Source: Candidatus Aminicenantota bacterium (GTDB taxonomy: Bacteria; Acidobacteriota; Aminicenantia; UBA2199). From it: a DNA stretch of 40,934 nt. Numbering within the stretch: position 1 is the first letter of the stretch; every line of letters starts with the position of its first letter. The stretch is from the NCBI GenBank assembly GCA_011772425.1, contig WVZO01000761.1, positions 1 through 40,934 on the forward strand, written 5' to 3'. Of the stretch, positions 33,418-39,845 are shown in pieces. A program made the translations under genes and the position numbers. The notes beneath the pieces are model-generated. The model was given only the letters and a program-made list of their open reading frames with translations. It did no database searches and was not told the origin of the DNA.

Positions 33418-36216
33418 ATGGCACTTATTTATAATGTAACCATTGAACCGGCGGGGAAGGAAAGAGAAAACCTATTCCACATCACCTGGCAAAAAAAAGG
33501 CACAAACCAAAAAAATGGTTTTAAGCAAAAAACCGGGGACATTACACAAGAAGAAGTTGAACGGTTGTGGCAGCAGCCAAAGTATCAGACGGTTGTAGGC
33601 AAGAAACTTTTCAATTTCCTGGACGGAGATAAACGCTATCTGCAGCAGGCACTGGACCAGGCTAACAGCAAAGGCGAACCTTTGCAACTGGATTTGTGTA
33701 CCTGTGACCGGACAGCGGATTGGCCTTTTGAGCTGCTGGTGGGGGACGGGGGTTTTTTGCTTTCGGAGCGAATGCACCTGGTCCGCTGCGTTTCAGAGTA
33801 TGCCGCGGAAAAGGAAACGACTCCCCAGGATCGACCCTTAACACTTCTGTTCATGGCCTGTTCCGCCCTGGACGTGGAGCCGGAACTGGATTTTGAAAAA
33901 GAAGAAGAAGCCATATTCCAGGTCACGGAAAAACTGGCCGTGGACATGGAGGTAGAGGATTCTGGTTCCCTCGAAGGACTGCGGCAACAATTGGAGCAGC
34001 AGCCCTACGACGTGGTACACCTCTCCGGTCATGCTGATATCGATAAACAGGGGGTGCCGTATTTTATCATGGAAAATGAAACCGGTTTCCGCCGGGATGT
34101 TTCTCCTTATGAACTGTGGGAAGATGCGCTTATAGATAATCCGCCGCGGTTATTGTTTTTATCCGGCTGCCGCACCGGTGAACCGGCCGAGGAGTTTGCT
34201 TCGGTTTCTTTTGCCCGCAGGTTGGTAGAAAAATATAATGTGCCCGCGGTCCTGGGGTGGGGGCGTTCGGTGAGCGATCAACAGGCCGCGCATGCGGAGA
34301 AAATGATTTATCGTGAATTGAGCCGGGGCAGGACCATTTTGGAAGCGGTGCAGCGCGCCCGGCATGAATTGATCAAAGAATTTCCCCTGACCACTGACCC
34401 GGCCTGGCCGCTGCTGCGGTTGTTCAGCAGCGGTATGACATTGGCCGCCATTGTAAAAGCGCCGAAAAAAGGCCGGCAGCCGCGGCTGACACCCAGGCAA
34501 ATGGTTCATACGTTTTTAAAGGACAGCCAGGTGCAGGTATTGGCAGAAGGGTTTGTGGGCCGGCGGCGCCAGTTGCAGCGCAGCATAGGGGCATTGAAAC
34601 AGGATGTCCACAAAGTGGGTCTGCTGCTCCTGGGCACTGGCGGGCTGGGAAAAAGCTGCCTGGCCGGTAAAATCAGCGAACGGTTCAGATCGCACACCTT
34701 GATCGTGGTGCACGGCAAATTCAATGCCTACACTCTGGAACCGGCATTAAAAGCGGCTTTTATCCAGGCTGAAGATGAAAAAGGCAAGCAAATCCTGGCC
34801 GCGGAAAAAGAAATGTCCGAAAAATTAGCCGAACTCTGCGCCGCCAGTTTTAAAGAGAAAAACTATTTGATTCTCCTGGATGATTTCGAGCAGAACATCG
34901 AGGGGGCGGAAAAAGGCCAACCCGGCTATTTATTGCCTGAAGCTGCGGAGTTGTTGAACGTCCTGCTCCAGTACCTTCATTTCAGTGGTAAAATGACGCA
35001 AATCATGATAACCAGCCGTTACTCGTTTTCGTTGACAGACCAGGACCGTGACCTGGTAAAGGAGCGGCTGGAATGGATTACGCTCACCGGTTTCCCGGAA
35101 TCGGAGCAGAAGAAAAAAGCAAGGGAGTTGGAAAATATTTTTTATTATGCGGACCAATCGCTGGTGCCGCAATTGGTGGCAGCCGGACACGGCAATCCCC
35201 GGTTAATGGAGTGGCTGGACGTATTGGTAGGTGAGATGGAAGCCGCGGAGGTGCCGCAATTGCTGGAAGCCATAAGCGGGAAGCAGGAAGAGTTTATCCG
35301 CGAACATGTGATCCGGGAGCTGCTGCGGCGCGGCGGGGATGAATTGGCACTTTTTCTGCGCTGGTTCAGTATTTATCGCCGGCCCGTATTAAAAGAAGGC
35401 GTGCGGCAGGTGGGGGAGAATGCCGGGCTGGAAACCTGGGAGGAGTTATTACAGGAAGGGACTGGTTTAAGCCTGGTGGAGTATGACCAGGCCCGGCAGA
35501 ACTACCGGGTGACGCCGCTGCTGCGGGAGGAGTTATCCGCCGGGCTTAAAGACCCACAGGCCTGCCACCGGGCAGCCTTTGCCTATTATGAAAAAATATG
35601 CAAAGACATGGAGACTATCGAGCCTGTGCTGGTGGAAGAGTGGATATATCATGCATTGGGCTGTGGGGAAGAAGAGGTGGCGTCTGAGCAGGGAGGCAGG
35701 TTGGTTGGTCATTTACTTGATCGTCTGGCTTTCCGGGAATCGCGGCGGGTGGGGCTGTGGGTCCTGAAAGAGAAGAACAAGGAATTGTCCACGGCCAATG
35801 ATGCTTTTTTATTGAATGAGACTGCATTAACTATAAAAACATTGGGCGAACCCCGCAAAGCCATCGATTATTATGAGCAGGCGCTAAAGATTGATCGCAA
35901 CGTGTATGGCCAGGAGCATCCTGCTGTGGCCATTCGCTTGAATAACCTGGGAGAAGCCTGGAGAGTGTTAGGTGAGCCGAAAAAGGCCATCGAGTATTAT
36001 GAACAGGCGCTGACCATATTTAAAAAAGTGTATGGAGAGAATCATCCGAATGTTGCATCTGCATTGAATAACCTGGGGGTTATTTATCTCCAACAGGGTC
36101 AAAAGGAAAAGGCAAAAGCGTATCTTGAACAGGCGTATAAGATCAAATTAAAATTTTATGGTCCCGATCATCCCAGTTCAAAGACAACCGCCAAATGGCT
36201 GGAAGATTGTAAATGA
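33418..36216 (+). CDS. CHAT caspase-like peptidase - STAND NTPase - TPR protein
   Basis: 932 aa. Residues 1-340 are a CHAT (caspase HetF-associated with TPRs) domain with the catalytic dyad visible: VVHLSGHAD (His205) and LLFLSGCRTGE (Cys251), followed by VPAVLGWGRSVSD. Residues 375-640 are a STAND/NB-ARC-like NTPase: GFVGRRRQLQ, Walker A GTGGLGKS (406-413), Walker B NYLILLDDFEQN, and ITSRYS as the sensor-like arginine motif. A winged-helix-like and helical region follows, then three kinesin-light-chain-type TPRs (AIDYYEQALKIDRNVYGQEHP, EYYEQALTIFKKVYGENHP). This is the domain order of bacterial NLR-like death effectors: TPRs sense, NTPase oligomerises, CHAT cleaves. It has its own strong promoter and no obvious substrate gene beside it. 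Confidence 0.9.
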   Translation: MALIYNVTIEPAGKERENLFHITWQKKGTNQKNGFKQKTGDITQEEVERLWQQPKYQTVVGKKLFNFLDGDKRYLQQALDQANSKGEPLQLDLCTCDRTADWPFELLVGDGGFLLSERMHLVRCVSEYAAEKETTPQDRPLTLLFMACSALDVEPELDFEKEEEAIFQVTEKLAVDMEVEDSGSLEGLRQQLEQQPYDVVHLSGHADIDKQGVPYFIMENETGFRRDVSPYELWEDALIDNPPRLLFLSGCRTGEPAEEFASVSFARRLVEKYNVPAVLGWGRSVSDQQAAHAEKMIYRELSRGRTILEAVQRARHELIKEFPLTTDPAWPLLRLFSSGMTLAAIVKAPKKGRQPRLTPRQMVHTFLKDSQVQVLAEGFVGRRRQLQRSIGALKQDVHKVGLLLLGTGGLGKSCLAGKISERFRSHTLIVVHGKFNAYTLEPALKAAFIQAEDEKGKQILAAEKEMSEKLAELCAASFKEKNYLILLDDFEQNIEGAEKGQPGYLLPEAAELLNVLLQYLHFSGKMTQIMITSRYSFSLTDQDRDLVKERLEWITLTGFPESEQKKKARELENIFYYADQSLVPQLVAAGHGNPRLMEWLDVLVGEMEAAEVPQLLEAISGKQEEFIREHVIRELLRRGGDELALFLRWFSIYRRPVLKEGVRQVGENAGLETWEELLQEGTGLSLVEYDQARQNYRVTPLLREELSAGLKDPQACHRAAFAYYEKICKDMETIEPVLVEEWIYHALGCGEEEVASEQGGRLVGHLLDRLAFRESRRVGLWVLKEKNKELSTANDAFLLNETALTIKTLGEPRKAIDYYEQALKIDRNVYGQEHPAVAIRLNNLGEAWRVLGEPKKAIEYYEQALTIFKKVYGENHPNVASALNNLGVIYLQQGQKEKAKAYLEQAYKIKLKFYGPDHPSSKTTAKWLEDCK

Positions 36217-36217
36217 G

Positions 36218-36283
36218 GAAAATTACAAATTACAAATCACAAATTACAAACAAATTCTAAATTACAAATTCCAAATTACAAAC
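36218..36283 (+). repeat. Degenerate AAATTACAAATT repeat
   Basis: Just after the CHAT gene stop: ATTACAAATTACAAATCACA and AATTACAAACAAATTC style repeats to about 36283. The rest of the gap to 36515 has AGATTAAGGCAGATTAAGG, a copy of AGGTGCCAGRTAAATTAT at 36341, and CCTTACTCACCTCACTCCCC with partial duplication. No gene is seen. TATAAT at 36490 may serve the toxin-antitoxin operon. Confidence 0.65.
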
Positions 36284-36515
36284 AATGCCCGGGAGCAGTA
36301 TGGAGGGCGCAGTAGGCAGTTGGTAGATTAAGGCAGATTAAGGTGCCAGATAAATTATCCTACTTCCCTTACTCACCTCACTCCCCTTACTCACCTATTT
36401 TCATGTAAAAATTAAGGTAGGGGTTGAATATTTTGGCATATTATGGCATTATAAAGTGTGGAGGTTATCAAATACCTGCTGTCAGTTGTTATAATAGTGA
36501 AAAAGGAGGTTAAGT

Positions 36516-36770
36516 ATGCCGCAAACACAAACAACAACCATGACCATTCAATTGCCTGTGGAGGCCAATAATCGATTGGAAGCCCTGGCAAAATCGATCC
36601 ACACTTCACGGGACGATCTTGCAGTCCGGGCCATCGAAGAATACCTGGATTTGCAGGAATATCAGATCAAAGCCATACAAGAAGCCGTTGAAGAAGCAGA
36701 TTCACCAAATGCTGAATTTTTGGATCATGATGAGGTGGTTGAGCGCATGAAGAAGTTGGGGCAGGGATGA
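36516..36770 (+). CDS. Type II antitoxin, ribbon-helix-helix (CopG/ParD-like)
   Basis: 84 aa. TMTIQLPVEANNRLEALAKSI at the N-terminus is a beta-strand plus helix typical of RHH DNA-binding antitoxins, followed by TSRDDLAVRAIEEYLDLQEYQ. The acidic C-terminal tail (EEADSPNAEFLDHDEV) would wrap the toxin. AGGAGG lies before the ATG. The stop overlaps the toxin start (ATGA). It probably autorepresses its promoter. Confidence 0.85.
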   Translation: MPQTQTTTMTIQLPVEANNRLEALAKSIHTSRDDLAVRAIEEYLDLQEYQIKAIQEAVEEADSPNAEFLDHDEVVERMKKLGQG

Positions 36771-37051
36771 GAGTACGTTGGCTGCTTAAGGCGGTAAATG
36801 ATTTAGAAGACCTTCAAGAATACATAGCCTTCGACAATCCCTATGCGGCATCCAGGCAAGTTGAAATAATATTAGAGGCTGCTGCACGATTGGAGGAAAA
36901 TCCTTACATCGGAAGAGATGGCAGAGTAAAAGGAACGCGTGAACTTGTTATCCCAAAAACTCCTTTCATAGCAGCATATCGGATAAAAGATGACGTGGTG
37001 GAAATTCTTAGAGTTCTTCATGGTGCCAGGAAATGGCCTAAGAGATTTTGA
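36767..37051 (+). CDS. Type II toxin, RelE/ParE family
   Basis: 94 aa. RVRWLLKAVNDLEDLQEYIAFDNPYAASRQVEIILEAA, then NPYIGRDGRVKGTRELVIPKTPFIAAYRIKDDVVEILRVLHGARKWP. This is the standard ParE/RelE core ending in LRVLHGARKWP. It is coupled to its RHH antitoxin by a 4-nt overlap. It is unrelated at fine level to the first toxin in the window, so the two operons are separate acquisitions. Confidence 0.9.
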   Translation: MRVRWLLKAVNDLEDLQEYIAFDNPYAASRQVEIILEAAARLEENPYIGRDGRVKGTRELVIPKTPFIAAYRIKDDVVEILRVLHGARKWPKRF

Positions 37052-37206
37052 ACATTTTTATTTCACGGCAGCGTTTACCCAAAAGGGGTCGGCGACCCCA
37101 GCCGCTTGCACGGCATGGCCATTTTCCCACGTTAAAGACATATTCTCAAATCTTTGTTTTTTTTGCAAGCTTTTCCAGGGTATTAGTAAAAAGGTTTATG
37201 ATATTA

Positions 37207-37228
37207 AGGTGCCAGGTAAATTATATTC
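37207..37228 (+). repeat. 22-nt direct repeat, left of array C
   Basis: AGGTGCCAGGTAAATTATAT plus TC. It matches 37706-37727 at 21 of 22 positions, and the first part matches 36341. The two copies bracket the 21-nt array C. Confidence 0.75.
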
Positions 37229-37257
37229 ACAACCCGGACGATCCGGAAGCAAATTTG

Positions 37258-37278
37258 TGTCCTTCGGACATGTTTTTT
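37258..37278 (+). terminator. Probable rho-independent terminator
   Basis: TGTCC-TTC-GGACA stem-loop (37258-37270) followed by TG and six T. It lies about 207 nt after the toxin stop, so it could end the toxin-antitoxin transcript. A second small hairpin (CGCC-TTC-GGCG) follows at once. Confidence 0.5.
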
Positions 37279-37315
37279 AACGCCTTCGGCGGAAAGAAAA
37301 AAAGAACTGGTCCAG

Positions 37316-37687
37316 GACCGCCTGGAAATCATCCAGGACCATCTAGAAATGACCCAGGACCGTCTAGAAATCATCCAGGACCATCTAGAAATGACTCGGG
37401 ACCACCTAGAAATCATCTGGGACCACCTAGAAATGGCCCAGGACCACCTAGAAATCATTCGGGACCATCTAGAAATGAAAGGTAACCGCTCCCCAATCAT
37501 TTCTAGACGGTCGACCATCATTTCTGCATCGTCGACTATCATTTCTACATGGTCGATCTCCATTTCTGCGTGGTCGACTATCATTTCTGCGTGGTCGATT
37601 ACCATTTCTATATGGTCGACTACCATTTCTGCACGGTCGACTATCATTTCTGTGTGGTCGGCTATCATTTCTGCATGGTCGGCTACC
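37316..37687. repeat. 21-nt-period array C: two convergent half-arrays
   Basis: Eight plus-oriented units of exactly 21 nt (37316-37483; e.g. GACCATCTAGAAATGACTCG) are followed by a 15-nt gap. Then come nine units in inverse orientation (37499-37687; e.g. ATTTCTGCGTGGTCGACTAT), with a partial tenth. At the centre GACCATCTAGAAATGA faces TCATTTCTAGACGGTC, an almost perfect hairpin. The left half on plus reads heptads DHLEIIQ/DHLEMTQ; the right half on minus reads DHAEMIV/DRAEMVV. No ribosome site or start codon precedes either. The 37052-37778 gap otherwise holds only the terminator, the flanking 22-nt repeats and the promoter. Confidence 0.8.
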
Positions 37688-37705
37688 ATTTCTGCTTATT
37701 TTTTT

Positions 37706-37727
37706 AGGTGCCAGGTTAATTATATTC
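37706..37727 (+). repeat. 22-nt direct repeat, right of array C
   Basis: AGGTGCCAGGTTAATTATAT plus TC. Pair of the copy at 37207-37228; together they enclose array C. Confidence 0.75.
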
Positions 37728-37768
37728 TTGATTTTAACAGGGAGAAGTATTAAAATCGATTTTTAATA
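37728..37768 (+). promoter_or_regulatory. Promoter with palindromic -10 region before the ankyrin gene
   Basis: TTGATT (37728-37733), 17-nt spacer, TAAAAT (37751-37756). The -10 box lies inside a near-perfect palindrome, TATTAAAATCGATTTTTAATA without its last base counted (37748-37768; one-base bulge), a plausible operator. Confidence 0.5.
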
Positions 37769-37778
37769 GGAGGCTTCG

Positions 37779-39290
37779 ATGAGAATATTTAAACAAGTCA
37801 TTGTTTTTTTAGTGGTTTCTGTTGTATTTGTGATGCCTTGTATCGCCCAAGACCTGGAGCAGGCCATTCGCAGCGGCGATGCAGCAAAAGTAAAGACACT
37901 GTTGGACAAAAATCCCGGGTTGGTGAAAAACAAAGATGCTGACGGCAGGACCCCGCTGCACCATGCACTATATACCGGAAACAAGGAAATAATCGAACTT
38001 TTGGTTGCCCGTGGAGCAGATGTGAATGCCACAAGTAAACGGGAAGTAACACCGCTGCTGATTGCCGCCTATTTCGGCCGCACACACGCCGTAAAATTAT
38101 TGATTTCAAAGGGTGCCCAGGTGGACAAAATCGGCATCAACCACATGACTCCCTTGTTATTTGCCGTTTCCCGCGGCCACAAGGAAATCGTTGAATTGTT
38201 GATTGCTAAAGGCGCTTCACTAAAAGTTACAGACAAGATAGGCAGCAATGCACTGCTCCTGGCAGTTTTGGGCGGCAATAAAGCCGTTGTCGAAACGCTG
38301 ATTGCCGGGGGCATAGACCTGGATGCGGCTAACTCGCGGGGCAGTACGCCCCTGGTTGTGGCTGCAAGAGAAGGCCGCCAGGATATCGTCGACCTCCTGC
38401 TGGCAAAAGGGGCAGCCAATACCCTAAAAAAAATCCCTGCCCTCAACGGCGAATACCTGGGACAAATCAAACCGGGTTTAACCCCTCTCATTTTCGCACA
38501 AGGATTTGTTTCCACCGAATACCGGCAGTTGAATGCTGTTTTTACACCGGACATGAAAGAATTTTACTTTGCCATACAAAAACCCAATGCTCCCTTTTCC
38601 ATAATGGTTACCAAACAGGTGAACAACCAATGGACAAAACCCGCTGTCGCTTCCTTTTGCGGTAAATACAGCGATGTGGATCTTTCCATTTCCCCGGATG
38701 GCAAGACGCTTTTTTTCTGTTCCAGGAGACCGCTGAAAAAAGGGGAAAAACCCAAACAGGATCATGATTTTTGGATGACAAAAAGAACCGCGGGCGAATG
38801 GACTGAACCCCAGCACCTGGGACCGGAGATTAACTCGGATAGAGAGGATTTTTATCCGGTGGTTACCAAAAAAGGTACGTTATATTTTTCATCACAGCGG
38901 GAAGGGGAAGGAACCAATAATATTTACCGGTCACAATTGAAGAACGGCAAATACAGCAAAGGGGAAAAACTGGGGGATACGGTAAACAGCCGCTTCAGGG
39001 ACTTTGATCCCTTTATCGCACCGGATGAACGTTTTATTATATTCGCATCAGAGCGGCCAGGGGGCTTCGGTGCCTCCGATCTCTATATCAGTTTCCATAA
39101 AAAAGACGGGACCTGGACAAAGGCAAAGAATATGGGAGAGAAAATTAATTCTTCTTCATCAGATTATACGCCCATGCTGTCACCGGACGGGAAGTATCTA
39201 TTCTTTACCAGTGGCAGAAGTGGTGTAAATGATATTTACTGGATCGATGCCAAAATAATTGAACATGTTTTAGAAAAAGGTAACCGTTAA
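37779..39290 (+). CDS. Exported ankyrin-repeat protein with PD40/TolB-like propeller
   Basis: 503 aa. Signal peptide (IFKQVIVFLVVSVVFVMPCIA), then about six ankyrin repeats (residues 25-215), e.g. DGRTPLHHALYTGNKEIIEL and GSTPLVVAAREGRQDIVDLL. From about 255 onward PD40-type propeller blades follow: DLSISPDGKTLFFCSRRP, DPFIAPDERFIIFASERPG, PMLSPDGKYLFFTSGRSG. The ankyrins should bind a protein partner, and the blades resemble those of TolB or OmpA-associated proteins. Putting both in one exported chain is unusual. Ribosome site AGGAGG, 6 nt before the ATG. It stands alone under its own promoter. Confidence 0.85.
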   Translation: MRIFKQVIVFLVVSVVFVMPCIAQDLEQAIRSGDAAKVKTLLDKNPGLVKNKDADGRTPLHHALYTGNKEIIELLVARGADVNATSKREVTPLLIAAYFGRTHAVKLLISKGAQVDKIGINHMTPLLFAVSRGHKEIVELLIAKGASLKVTDKIGSNALLLAVLGGNKAVVETLIAGGIDLDAANSRGSTPLVVAAREGRQDIVDLLLAKGAANTLKKIPALNGEYLGQIKPGLTPLIFAQGFVSTEYRQLNAVFTPDMKEFYFAIQKPNAPFSIMVTKQVNNQWTKPAVASFCGKYSDVDLSISPDGKTLFFCSRRPLKKGEKPKQDHDFWMTKRTAGEWTEPQHLGPEINSDREDFYPVVTKKGTLYFSSQREGEGTNNIYRSQLKNGKYSKGEKLGDTVNSRFRDFDPFIAPDERFIIFASERPGGFGASDLYISFHKKDGTWTKAKNMGEKINSSSSDYTPMLSPDGKYLFFTSGRSGVNDIYWIDAKIIEHVLEKGNR

Positions 39291-39383
39291 ACAGGGTATT
39301 TTGCCTATACATGGACCTGTGTGACGGTTCCGGACTCCCAAAAACGTTTCGTATGAAAAAATGATTTCGTGTCACTTTTTTTG

Positions 39384-39412
39384 TTGACTTTCTCCAGGAA
39401 TTGTTCTACAAT
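39384..39412 (+). promoter_or_regulatory. Promoter of the RiPP-like operon
   Basis: TTGACT (39384-39389), 17-nt spacer, TACAAT (39407-39412). It would give a leader of about 185 nt before the precursor ATG, long enough for regulation. The rest of the 39291-39603 gap shows no conserved gene. Confidence 0.65.
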
Positions 39413-39603
39413 TGAAGTGAGCATAATGCTCAACACGTTAACGCCAAATTACCTCAGCGCGGCATGCTAAAATTACAGCAATTTACCATGATAACGAGTT
39501 CTCGCCCGGAGATACATGAGATGAAACCACTACCTGTCACCTGCAACCTATTTTCACCCCAGGTATACAAACAAAAAAAATCAAATAAAAAGGAGAAACC
39601 ATC

Positions 39604-39831
39604 ATGAAACTTAAAAAGAAGTTGGTCATTCGAGCGTTAACCGACCCCAAATTCAGGAAACTCCTGGAAGAGAATCCTGAAGCAGCTTTGACTAAAGAAG
39701 AGCTGGAAGAAATCAAGGGCGGTGTCGATGGAATCATGGAGCAGGCAGACCTGATCGACATTATTTCTAAAACCATTGCTCCCATGATTTTCTGTATTGA
39801 ACCCCCTGGCGGCGGTCCCATTTATGCCTGA
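39604..39831 (+). CDS. Candidate RiPP precursor peptide with GG-type leader
   Basis: 75 aa. The leader (1-40) is helical and charged: RALTDPKFRKLLEENPEAAL resembles the DPxFRxxLxxxPxAAL stretch of NHLP/Nif11-type leaders, and it ends in EELEEIKGG, a double-glycine processing site. The putative core (41-75) is VDGIMEQADLIDIISKTIAP followed by MIFCIEPPGGGPIYA, with a single Cys64 and a Pro/Gly-rich tail. AAGGAG lies 8 nt before the ATG. A radical SAM/SPASM enzyme starts 14 nt after its stop, as expected for a precursor-maturase pair. The modification is unknown; a thioether at Cys64 or a C-C crosslink in the tail are possibilities. I do not recognise a named RiPP class. Confidence 0.8.
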   Translation: MKLKKKLVIRALTDPKFRKLLEENPEAALTKEELEEIKGGVDGIMEQADLIDIISKTIAPMIFCIEPPGGGPIYA

Positions 39832-39845
39832 GATGAGGTCTCAAA

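Noticed and set aside
33418-36216. CHAT protein as the TPR-CHAT partner of a type III-E CRISPR system
   Set aside because: It carries its own STAND NTPase, and no cas gene or CRISPR array is nearby.
37204-37753. ORFs of 161 aa (minus) and 134 aa (plus) over array C as genes
   Set aside because: The heptad pattern is striking, but neither has a ribosome site, and each frame turns into nonsense after the array centre. Kept as a repeat.
39488-39607. 39-codon upstream ORF ending in an ATGA overlap with the RiPP precursor
   Set aside because: The overlap is suggestive of a leader ORF, but there is no ribosome site before it and no recognisable peptide; could be chance.
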